From contig JBAYSX010000028.1 of assembly GCA_041675905.1 (NCBI GenBank), positions 1 through 21,252 of the forward strand: DNA of 21,252 bases, read 5' to 3'. Within the stretch, counting starts at the first letter, position 1; the number at the start of each line of letters is the position of its first letter. The notes beneath the pieces were generated by a model. The model was not told the DNA's origin. It saw only the letters and a list, made by a program, of their open reading frames with translations, and did no database searches. Both the position numbers and the translations under genes were made by a program. Shown here one piece after another: positions 15,053 through 21,252 of this stretch. Source of the DNA: Sandaracinobacteroides sp041675905 (GTDB lineage: Bacteria > Pseudomonadota > Alphaproteobacteria > Sphingomonadales > Sphingomonadaceae).

Positions 15053-15514
15053 ATGGACATGACGATAGCCCGCATCCTGCATGTGCTGGCTATCGTCTTC
15101 TGGATTGGCGGCGTCGCTTTCGTCACCACGGTGGCGATGCCGTCCATCCGCAAGCAATATCCGCCTGCGGAGCGCCTCGCGGCTTTCCATCGTTTTGAAG
15201 GGCCATTTGCCGGTCAGGCACGCTTCTGGGTATTGCTGGCCGGGCTTTCCGGCCTGTGGATGGCCTGGCGCGCCGATATGTGGGCGCGCTTTCTCGACCC
15301 GCATTTCTGGTGGATGCATGCGATGGTTGCCCTGTGGGCATTCTTTGCGGCGATGCTGTTCCTGATCGAACCCCTGTTCCTGCACCGCCGCATGCAGACT
15401 TCCCCCACCCCCGCCGCCGATTTCGACCGGATGGTGCGGATGCACCGGCTGTTGCTGGTGCTTGCGGTTATTACCGTCGCGGGCGCAGTGGGCGGCAGCC
15501 GGGGGCTGTTCTGA
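15053..15514 (+). CDS. CopD-like four-helix membrane protein
   Basis: A 153-aa integral membrane protein with four hydrophobic segments: about 8-30, 55-73, 88-109 and 132-146. The opening RILHVLAIVFWIGGVAFVTTV is typical of a CopD-like group of small membrane proteins. His10, His46, His84, His89, His111 and His131 lie in or near helix ends and could hold haem or copper (inference). ATG 15053 starts two bases after the hmp stop, with GTG 15050 and ATG 15059 as alternatives, so it is co-transcribed with hmp. A role as a quinol- or haem-linked partner in the NO response is possible but unproven. Confidence 0.75.
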   Translation: MDMTIARILHVLAIVFWIGGVAFVTTVAMPSIRKQYPPAERLAAFHRFEGPFAGQARFWVLLAGLSGLWMAWRADMWARFLDPHFWWMHAMVALWAFFAAMLFLIEPLFLHRRMQTSPTPAADFDRMVRMHRLLLVLAVITVAGAVGGSRGLF

Positions 15515-15517
15515 CCG

Positions 15518-16015
15518 TCAGGCGATGGTTTCCACGACACCGCCACCCACGCGCACAGACGATCCCTCGGCAACGCCCGCCTGGGGCGAGGCCGCGTGAA
15601 CACATCGGCTGGAGGTTTCTTCCGGGGTCACAAAACGGCCAAGTGTCATTCCCAGCATGATCCGCGTGGAGTGCAGTGCGCTGTCCAGAGTGCCGCCGAG
15701 TTTGGCGTCATGCACGAATTTGGCGCGGGAGCCTTTTGCGCCTTCCAGCAGATCAAGCAGTAAATGTTCGTCTTCGGAAACTTTCACGGCGTGGCCCACG
15801 CGCAATGTTCGGCCAAGCGCCGCCTGGCACAGGTGCATCAGGCTGTCGAAAACCGGCGCGAGAATACCGCAATCGAACCGCGACAGCGCAGCGAACAGCG
15901 ACGGCTGGACCTGGCGGCCATTGTCTTTCGCGGCTCGCCAGCAGCGCGCCGCCGCGAGCACGACAGCGGAAGCCGCTGCCCTGTCGATCGTCGGGGCTAA
16001 AGCTGCATAAGACAT
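15518..16015 (-). CDS. Uncharacterised 165-aa protein
   Basis: I do not recognise a named family. The protein is soluble, with a helix-rich Ala-containing start, a middle with FDCGILAPVFDSLMHLCQAALGR, then EDEHLLLDLLEGAKG, and LDSALHSTRIMLGMTLG near residue 113. The tail is Val/Gly-rich. Cysteines are few. It resembles hypothetical proteins I associate with sphingomonads. ATG at 16015 (minus) is chosen because AAGGAA lies just upstream; the longer frame to 16069 would run through the operator array. It stops three bases from the CopD-like gene on the other strand. The elaborate palindromes just upstream suggest tight control. Confidence 0.7.
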   Translation of the reverse strand: MSYAALAPTIDRAAASAVVLAAARCWRAAKDNGRQVQPSLFAALSRFDCGILAPVFDSLMHLCQAALGRTLRVGHAVKVSEDEHLLLDLLEGAKGSRAKFVHDAKLGGTLDSALHSTRIMLGMTLGRFVTPEETSSRCVHAASPQAGVAEGSSVRVGGGVVETIA

Positions 16016-16030
16016 AAGCCGTTCCTTTCG

Positions 16031-16072
16031 CGCAATATTTACAACATTAATATTGCGATTCGTTCGCAATAT
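16031..16072. promoter_or_regulatory. Operator-like array of three CGCAATATT half-sites
   Basis: CGCAATATT (16031-16039), AATATTGCG (16049-16057) and TCGCAATAT (16064-16072) form two adjoining perfect palindromes that share the middle half-site: nine-base arms around nine bases, then ATATTGCGA (16050-16058) and TCGCAATAT around five bases. The second holds GATTC (16057-16061), a GANTC methylation site. The array lies between divergent genes and ahead of both. The cognate regulator is not evident. Confidence 0.65.
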
Positions 16073-16080
16073 CCGATAAA
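16053..16080 (+). promoter_or_regulatory. Weak candidate promoter toward ogt, inside the palindrome
   Basis: TTGCGA (16053-16058) and GATAAA (16075-16080) are 16 bases apart, each matching four of six consensus bases. A protein bound to the array would block it. Speculative. Confidence 0.25.
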
Positions 16081-16140
16081 CCGGGACGTTCTGACATACA
16101 AGTCAAAATGTCGCAGCCCGCCGTTATGGCGGCTCGCCTT

Positions 16141-16158
16141 ATCGGTTCCTGAACCGAT
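16141..16158 (+). terminator. Hairpin in the ogt leader, possible attenuator
   Basis: ATCGGTT (16141-16147) and AACCGAT (16152-16158) form a perfect seven-pair stem with a four-base loop. A pyrimidine-rich run (CCCCTTTCTTCTTTCC) follows. No gene ends here on this strand, so if it works it would act in the leader of ogt or end a short RNA. Confidence 0.35.
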
Positions 16159-16204
16159 CCCCTTTCTTCTTTCCATTCCCTGCCGTCGCCGCTAGCGCAG
16201 ATTT

Positions 16205-16717
16205 ATGCTGGCGCAATCCCTCATCCAGACGCCTCTGGGGCCAATGCTGCTCGTTCATGGCGACGGCGCGCTTCAGCTAGCAGAATTTCATGACAATCCA
16301 ACGAAAGCGGCGCGCTATCCTGGGGCAGATACGGCCTCCCCTGCCCCGGCGTGGCTGGCGGATGCCTTTGCAGCATATTTCTCTGGGAACTTGCACGCGC
16401 TCCATTCGCTGCCCACCCGCGTTTCAGGCAGCGATTTCGACAAACGGGTGTGGGCTGAACTGCGGAATATCCCGCCCGGACAAACGCGTAGCTATGGCGA
16501 TATTGCGCGGGCGCTGGGCGGCGTGGCTACCGGCAAGGGAGGGCTGGCGCGCGCGGTGGGTCTTGCCAGTGGTCGCAATCCGCTGGCCATTGTGACGCCC
16601 TGTCATCGGGTGATCGGCGCGGACGGGTCCCTTACCGGCTATGCAGGCGGACTGGCCGCGAAGCGCTGGCTGTTGCAACATGAGGGCTGGCGCCCGGCGC
16701 AGGAGAAATTGCTGTAA
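16205..16717 (+). CDS. ogt: Methylated-DNA-protein cysteine methyltransferase
   Basis: A 170-aa DNA-repair protein that removes alkyl groups from O6-alkylguanine by suicide transfer to its own cysteine. The acceptor is Cys133 in the signature IVTPCHRVIG (129-138). The DNA-binding part includes SYGDIARALGG (97-106), ARAVGLASGRNPLAIV with the conserved Asn125, and SLTGYAGGL. It lacks an AdaA domain, so it is Ogt-type, not Ada. No strong Shine-Dalgarno site precedes ATG 16205, but the length fits. Its TAA shares a base with the ATG of the next gene. Confidence 0.94.
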   Translation: MLAQSLIQTPLGPMLLVHGDGALQLAEFHDNPTKAARYPGADTASPAPAWLADAFAAYFSGNLHALHSLPTRVSGSDFDKRVWAELRNIPPGQTRSYGDIARALGGVATGKGGLARAVGLASGRNPLAIVTPCHRVIGADGSLTGYAGGLAAKRWLLQHEGWRPAQEKLL

Positions 16718-18990
16718 TGGAAATGGTAATGTCGCCGTCGCGGGCGATTCGCGTACCGGTGCACTGGCTATTCATCGCGATTGTGTTGCTGGGCAGTTTT
16801 CTGCTGTTCCTGATCCAGCCGCTATTCGCGCGCCTGGTGCTGCCTGTGCTCGGCGGCTCGCCGTCGGTGTGGAATACGGCGATGCTGTTTTATCAGGCAG
16901 CGTTGCTGCTGGGCTATGCCTATGCCCATGCGCTGGCGCGGTTGCCATTTCGCACCCAGGCGACAGTGCATATCCTCGTATTCGCGGCGGCGGCGCTCAC
17001 CCTGCCTGTCGGCATTCGTGCCATTGGCGGTGCTGAAACCGGCGACGCGGCCCCATTCTGGCTACTGCAACTTCTGGCGTTGTCGATTGGCCCGGTGTTT
17101 GTGGCGGTGTCGGCGCAGGCCCCGCTCATGCAGGCCTGGTTTGCCCGCTCCTCGGATGCGCGCGCCGCCAGCCCATGGTTTCTTTATGCGGCATCCAACG
17201 TCGGTTCGCTGTGCGGGTTGCTCGCCTATCCGTTCCTGATCGAGCCTTTTTCTTCCCTGCCTGTCCAGCAATTCTGGTGGTCGGCCGGCTTTATCGCCTT
17301 GTTTGCGCTGATGGCGCTGGGTGCGTGGGCCATCTGGCGCGGCGGTGTGCGTCCGGCGGCCACCGTCGTCGATCATGCGCCACGCAACGCGCGACCCATC
17401 ACTTATGGCAGGCGGCTGCGCTGGGTGCTGCTGGCGGCGGTGCCGTCGGGCCTGATGCTGTCCACCACGACGCACATTACCACCGACATCATGGCGATGC
17501 CGATGCTGTGGGCGATCCCGCTGGCGACCTATCTGATCAGCTTCATCATCGTCTTTTCACGCCGGGGGCCAATCGCGACGCGTGGTGCGGCGCTGGCGGC
17601 GGCCCCGGCGCTGTTGCTGTTTGGCGGTGCGGGTTTTCTGGTCAGCGCCGGTCTTGCGGTACTCTATGGTTTCGGTTCGATCCTGTTGTTGCTGCTGGTG
17701 GCGATCGCGCTGCACGGGGCACTGGCTGCCGATCGCCCGTCCGCGGCGAAACTGACGGAATTTTATCTGTGGATGTCGGTCGGAGGCGTCATCGGCGGAC
17801 TATTCCCGGCGCTGATCGCGCCGCGCCTCTTCGACTGGTCCTATGAGCATCCGATTTTACTGCTGATGGCGGCGTTGCTGTTACCGGCAAAACCATTGAC
17901 CAAAGGCATTGGCGCATTGTGGCGCGGCAACGGGCTGAAATCGCGCGCTTTACGGATTTTGACGCCACCCCTGACTCTGGCGTTGAGCTGGTGGCTGGGC
18001 GCAAGTTTCATGGGCGTCGACACGCCGCCCGAACAGGAAGCGGCGCTGCTGTTCATGGCCGGAATCGCGATTTTCGCCATCGGCCAGCCGGTGATTTTCA
18101 CCTGGCATCTGGCGATGCTGATGCTGGCGCTGGGCGGTTGGCAACAAATTGATATCTCGACCATTCCCGATGCCCGCCACCGCAGCTTCTTCGGCATTTA
18201 CACAGTGGAAAACAGCCGGTCCGAAAATGTCCGCCGCTTGCTGCATGGTACGACGCTGCACGGGTCGCAATCGCTCAACCCCGCGCTGTCGCGCGAACCG
18301 CTCACCTATTATGCGCCCGACAGCGGCGTCGGGCTGGCGCTACGCGCCGCGCCCTCTTTGTTTGGGGGCGACGCGCGCATCGGCGTTGTGGGCCTGGGCA
18401 CCGGCAGCCTCGCCTGTTACGCGACGCCCACCGAAGACTGGACGATGTTCGAGATCGACCCGCTGGTGGTGAAACTGGCAACCGATCCACGCATCTTTTC
18501 CTTTATCGACCAATGCAAGCCGGATATTCGCATCGTGATTGGCGATGCACGGCTGAAGCTGGCCGCCGAACCGGCTGGCAGGTTCGACATGCTGGCGGTA
18601 GATGCCTTTTCATCGGACGCCATTCCACTCCATCTGCTGACGCGGGAGGCCTTCCAGACCTATTTCAACACCCTGTCTCCGGATGGTGTGTTGCTGGTGC
18701 ATATTTCCAACCGTTATCTGCATCTGGAGCCGGTGGTCGGCGCGATTGCCCGCGACCTCGGGATTTCGGCGCGCATCCTGCATTATGATCCCGACCCCGA
18801 CGATCTGGCGGCTGGTCTTCGATACAATCGCTCGATGTGGATGGCGCTGACGCGGGACGAGGCCAGCATGGTGCGCTTTACCGAAGCCACGGGCCGTTCC
18901 ATCGACTGGATGCCGGCGGATATCGACCCGAAAGTGTCCGGCTGGACGGACGGATTTGCTTCCGTGCTTCCCGTCTTCAGGCGCCTCTGA
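16717..18990 (+). CDS. Fused polytopic membrane / spermidine-synthase-like protein
   Basis: A 757-aa protein in two parts. Residues about 15-500 hold 12-14 hydrophobic helices, often annotated as MFS-like. The C-terminal part (about 500-757) is a Rossmann methyltransferase-like domain of the spermidine-synthase family, with GVVGLGTGSLACY (about 556-568), MFEIDPLVVKLA and VIGDARLKL for SAM-type binding. VDAFSSDAIPLHLLT (about 627-641) stands where true aminopropyltransferases have their catalytic Asp region. Whether it makes polyamines is doubtful. ATG 16717 overlaps the ogt stop, with AGGAG at 16701-16705 upstream; argC follows after 13 bases. Confidence 0.88.
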   Translation: MEMVMSPSRAIRVPVHWLFIAIVLLGSFLLFLIQPLFARLVLPVLGGSPSVWNTAMLFYQAALLLGYAYAHALARLPFRTQATVHILVFAAAALTLPVGIRAIGGAETGDAAPFWLLQLLALSIGPVFVAVSAQAPLMQAWFARSSDARAASPWFLYAASNVGSLCGLLAYPFLIEPFSSLPVQQFWWSAGFIALFALMALGAWAIWRGGVRPAATVVDHAPRNARPITYGRRLRWVLLAAVPSGLMLSTTTHITTDIMAMPMLWAIPLATYLISFIIVFSRRGPIATRGAALAAAPALLLFGGAGFLVSAGLAVLYGFGSILLLLLVAIALHGALAADRPSAAKLTEFYLWMSVGGVIGGLFPALIAPRLFDWSYEHPILLLMAALLLPAKPLTKGIGALWRGNGLKSRALRILTPPLTLALSWWLGASFMGVDTPPEQEAALLFMAGIAIFAIGQPVIFTWHLAMLMLALGGWQQIDISTIPDARHRSFFGIYTVENSRSENVRRLLHGTTLHGSQSLNPALSREPLTYYAPDSGVGLALRAAPSLFGGDARIGVVGLGTGSLACYATPTEDWTMFEIDPLVVKLATDPRIFSFIDQCKPDIRIVIGDARLKLAAEPAGRFDMLAVDAFSSDAIPLHLLTREAFQTYFNTLSPDGVLLVHISNRYLHLEPVVGAIARDLGISARILHYDPDPDDLAAGLRYNRSMWMALTRDEASMVRFTEATGRSIDWMPADIDPKVSGWTDGFASVLPVFRRL

Positions 18991-19003
18991 TAGGCAGACC
19001 CGC

Positions 19004-20050
19004 ATGACAGACAGGAAGATAAATATCGCGGTGCTTGGCGCTTCCGGTTACACGGGCGCCGATCTGGTTCGCCTGGCGCTGACCCATCCGAATGTGACGA
19101 TCAGGGCGCTCGCCGCCAATGCCCGCGCGGGGCAGGAGATGGCCGATATCTGGCCGCATTTCCGCACCACGCCGGGCCTGCCACGGCTGGTGAAGGCCGA
19201 CGAAATCGACTGGGCCGGGATCGATGTGGTGTTCGGCTGCCTGCCACATGCGGCATCGGCAGAATTGCTGTCCACCGTCCACGGCCCGCGCATTATTGAC
19301 CTTTCGGCGGACTTTCGCCTGCGAGATACTGATGTTTATGCCGAATGGTATGGTCAGGCGCATCCAGCGCCGCATCTGTTGCCTGAAGCCGTCTATGGCC
19401 TGACCGAACGGGCGCGGGCGCATTTGCCCGATGCCCGCATCGTTGCCTGCCCCGGTTGCTACCCGACAGCGGCGCTGCTGGCGTTGCTGCCGCTGGCGCA
19501 AAACCGGCTGATCCGGCCCGCCAATATCAGCATCAATGCGCTTTCCGGTGTGTCGGGCGCGGGGCGATCCGTGAAAGAGGCCAATCTGTTCCCGGAAATT
19601 GCCGAAGCCGTGGCTCCATATGGCATCGGGAGGCATCGTCATATGCCGGAAATCGAGCAGGAACTGTCGGCGGTTTTTGCCGAGCGCGTCTTGGTCAGCT
19701 TCACGCCGCATCTGGTGCCGATGAATCGCGGCGAACTGGAAACGATCGCCGTCGAACTGGCGGAGAGCGCGGACGTAGCAGCGTTGCGGCAATGCTTCGC
19801 CGACACTTACGCCGATGAACCGTTCGTGCATCTGCTGCCGGAAGGCGTGCCGCCTGCGACCCGTATGGTTCGCGGTTCCAACCATATGGTGGTAAATGTG
19901 TTTGCCGATCGGATTCCGGGCCGGGCGCTGGTGATTGCCGCGATCGACAATCTGGTGAAAGGCTCCTCCGGTCAGGCTATACAGAATATGAACCTCATGT
20001 TCGGCCTGCCCGAAACGGCGGGGCTGGAGGCCGCACCGCTTTTCCCGTGA
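19004..20050 (+). CDS. argC: N-acetyl-gamma-glutamyl-phosphate reductase ArgC
   Basis: A 348-aa NADPH-dependent enzyme of arginine synthesis that reduces N-acetylglutamyl phosphate to the semialdehyde. It has the NADP-binding LGASGYTG (11-18), the active-site Cys152 in ACPGCYPTAAL, the catalytic-region His in GRHRHMPEIEQEL (209-221), and KGSSGQAIQNMNLMFG near the end. All match ArgC of the longer, type 1 form. ATG 19004 gives the usual family start; the frame is open further upstream only inside the previous gene. Other arg genes are not nearby. It is probably co-transcribed with the gene before it. Confidence 0.96.
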   Translation: MTDRKINIAVLGASGYTGADLVRLALTHPNVTIRALAANARAGQEMADIWPHFRTTPGLPRLVKADEIDWAGIDVVFGCLPHAASAELLSTVHGPRIIDLSADFRLRDTDVYAEWYGQAHPAPHLLPEAVYGLTERARAHLPDARIVACPGCYPTAALLALLPLAQNRLIRPANISINALSGVSGAGRSVKEANLFPEIAEAVAPYGIGRHRHMPEIEQELSAVFAERVLVSFTPHLVPMNRGELETIAVELAESADVAALRQCFADTYADEPFVHLLPEGVPPATRMVRGSNHMVVNVFADRIPGRALVIAAIDNLVKGSSGQAIQNMNLMFGLPETAGLEAAPLFP

Positions 20051-20066
20051 ACGCGAAGGGGTAATG

Positions 20067-20594
20067 ATGTCGCTCTATCCGTTTCAGGGCAAGATGCCCG
20101 AAGTCGCGCAGGATGCCTGGATTGCGCCCGGCGCGCGGGTGATCGGCGATGTCGTCATCGGTAGCGGCAGTTCCATCTGGTATAATGTAGTGGTACGCGG
20201 CGATGTGATGCCGATCCGGATCGGCGCGCGCACCAATATCCAGGACGGCAGCATCGTGCACGTAACCAGCGGCAATGCCGGCACAATTATCGGGGACGAT
20301 GTGCTGGTGGGGCATCTGGCCATCGTGCATGGCTGCACGCTGATGGACCGCAGTTTTGTAGGGCTTGGCTCCATCGTGATGGACCATTGCGTGATCGAAC
20401 CTGAGGGTATGCTCGCCGCCGGCGCATTGCTGACGCCCGGCAAGCGCATCGGGGCCGGTGAATTATGGACCGGAAGGCCGGCGCGCTTCGCCCGGATGCT
20501 GACAGATACGGAAATCGCCGGCCACGCAAAGGGCACTGCCGGTTATGCCGAACTCGCCGGGCAGCATCGTTATTCCATCGCTGAACAGGGATGA
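20067..20594 (+). CDS. Gamma-carbonic-anhydrase-like hexapeptide-repeat protein
   Basis: A 175-aa left-handed beta-helix protein of the gamma carbonic anhydrase family (PaaY/YrdA/CaiE-like). Repeating hexapeptides run from about residue 18 to 140 (IGDVVIGSGSSIWYNVVVRGD). The three expected metal ligands are His65 in IVHVTSGN, and His83 and His88 in VLVGHLAIVHGC. Many members bind Zn or Fe, but carbonic anhydrase activity is unproven for most. Of two adjacent ATGs (20064 and 20067), the second has the better spacing from AAGGGG at 20056-20061. It follows argC by 16 bases and ends three bases from the convergent tRNA gene. Confidence 0.9.
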   Translation: MSLYPFQGKMPEVAQDAWIAPGARVIGDVVIGSGSSIWYNVVVRGDVMPIRIGARTNIQDGSIVHVTSGNAGTIIGDDVLVGHLAIVHGCTLMDRSFVGLGSIVMDHCVIEPEGMLAAGALLTPGKRIGAGELWTGRPARFARMLTDTEIAGHAKGTAGYAELAGQHRYSIAEQG

Positions 20595-20597
20595 GAA

Positions 20598-20674
20598 TGG
20601 TCGGAGCGACAGGATTCGAACCTGCGACCCCCACACCCCCAGTGTGGTGCGCTACCAGGCTGCGCCACGCTCCG
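20598..20674 (-). tRNA. tRNA-Pro (anticodon GGG)
   Basis: The minus strand folds into a complete 77-base cloverleaf. The acceptor stem CGGAGCG pairs with CGCTCCG. The D arm contains AGCCTGGTAGCGC. The anticodon stem CCACA/TGTGG encloses the loop CTGGGGG, giving anticodon GGG. The T arm is GCAGG-TTCGAAT-CCTGT. The discriminator A and CCA end are encoded. The 5' end pattern resembles bacterial tRNA-Pro. It reads codons CCC and CCU. Confidence 0.96.
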
Positions 20675-20737
20675 ACAACATTCCCGCACGCGCCCGCACT
20701 GCGAGCCGTGTTTGCGAGCCTCTAGGCAAGCTTTTCG

Positions 20738-21252
20738 ATGAACGCAAGCATTGATACGGTTGGCCCCATGCAGGGCGGCGCTCTGGTGGCGGACAATCTG
20801 ACCCTGGCGCGCGGGGGAATGCCGCTTTTTGCCGGCTTGTCGTTTCGCGTGGCGCCGGGGGAAGCGCTATTGATCACAGGTCGCAACGGTGCGGGAAAAA
20901 GTTCGTTACTGCGCGCCATCGCCGGATTATTGCCGATTGGCAGCGGCATTTTACGCAACCCGTACCGCGCCGCGTGGGCCGCCGGCGAACCGGCATTGAA
21001 GCCGGATCGATCCGTAGAGGATGAACTCGCCTTCTGGGCGAAACTTGATGGTGCAACCAACATTTCCGTCGCGATACAGGCCATGGGCCTCGACGGCCTG
21101 CTCGATCTGCCGTGCGGCATGTTGTCTTCCGGGCAGCGCCAGCGGGTAAATCTCGCACGCGCCATCGCGTCCGGCGCGTTGCTGTGGTTGCTGGACGAAC
21201 CGACCAATGCGCTGGATACCGAGTCGGCCAACCGGCTGATAGCCGCCATCGA
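20738..21252 (+). CDS. ccmA: Cytochrome c biogenesis haem-exporter ATPase CcmA (3' end outside window)
   Basis: The frame is open from 20726 (TAG at 20723-20725) to the right edge, giving 171 complete codons. An ABC ATPase is clear: Walker A GRNGAGKSS, signature LSSGQRQRVNLARA, and Walker B LLWLLDEPTNALD. The short spacing between motifs and the SSGQRQR/LDEPTNALD wording fit CcmA, the ATPase of the CcmABCD haem-handling complex for c-type cytochromes. CcmB would be expected just outside the window. ATG 20738 and the in-frame ATG 20768 are both possible starts, and neither has a strong ribosome site. A different small ABC ATPase cannot be excluded without the downstream gene. Confidence 0.82.
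   Translation, partial: MNASIDTVGPMQGGALVADNLTLARGGMPLFAGLSFRVAPGEALLITGRNGAGKSSLLRAIAGLLPIGSGILRNPYRAAWAAGEPALKPDRSVEDELAFWAKLDGATNISVAIQAMGLDGLLDLPCGMLSSGQRQRVNLARAIASGALLWLLDEPTNALDTESANRLIAAI

Noticed and set aside
20598..20674. tRNA-Pro as an attachment site for an integrated element
   Set aside because: No integrase, direct repeat of the tRNA 3' end or foreign-looking DNA lies on either side; flanking genes are housekeeping.

Overview
The window is GC-rich, densely packed DNA from an alphaproteobacterium, most likely a sphingomonad. I base that on gene content and protein style (Rrf2-led suf operon, double cold-shock protein with a Gly-rich head, sphingomonad-like TadE/TadG set, GANTC site in a promoter), not on a database search. 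No transposon, phage, CRISPR array or integrase is visible, and no stretch above about 190 bases lacks a gene.

Layout. (1) 2-724: 3' part of a double cold-shock-domain protein. (2) 884-7548: an eight-gene iron-sulfur operon, Rrf2 regulator-sufB-sufC-sufD-sufS-sufT-like-sufA-N-formylglutamate amidohydrolase. Every junction overlaps (ATGA, TGATG or GTGA), and inverted repeats lie over the likely promoter. (3) 7550-8902, minus: a MATE-family exporter. It is divergent from (4) 9060-10481, an orphan Rieske oxygenase alpha subunit, which ends at two tandem stem-loops. (5) 10618-12565: a three-gene tadE-tadE-tadG cluster. (6) 12567-13010, minus: an NsrR-type nitric-oxide sensor. It is divergent from 13123-15514: group III truncated globin, DUF1971 protein, flavohaemoglobin Hmp and a four-helix CopD-like membrane protein. 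Two NsrR-type boxes lie between the divergent units. (7) 15518-16015, minus: an unrecognised 165-aa protein, divergent from (8) 16205-20594: ogt, a fused membrane/spermidine-synthase-like gene, argC and a gamma-carbonic-anhydrase-like gene. The space between holds an unusual operator-like array of three half-sites. (9) 20598-20674, minus: tRNA-Pro(GGG). (10) 20738 to the right edge: the 5' part of ccmA.

How the parts work together. The suf block builds Fe-S clusters: SufS supplies sulfur, SufBCD is the scaffold, and SufA and the MIP18-type protein handle transfer. It is probably feedback-controlled by its own Rrf2 regulator. The NsrR block is a self-contained nitrosative-stress unit: an Fe-S NO sensor faces two different haem globins, a small cupin-like protein and a His-bearing membrane protein. 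The ogt-argC-gammaCA block looks like a mixed housekeeping operon.

The least explained parts are the operator array at 16031-16072 with its divergent hypothetical gene, the roles of DUF1971 and the membrane protein in the NO unit, and the placement of an N-formylglutamate amidohydrolase at the end of the suf operon.
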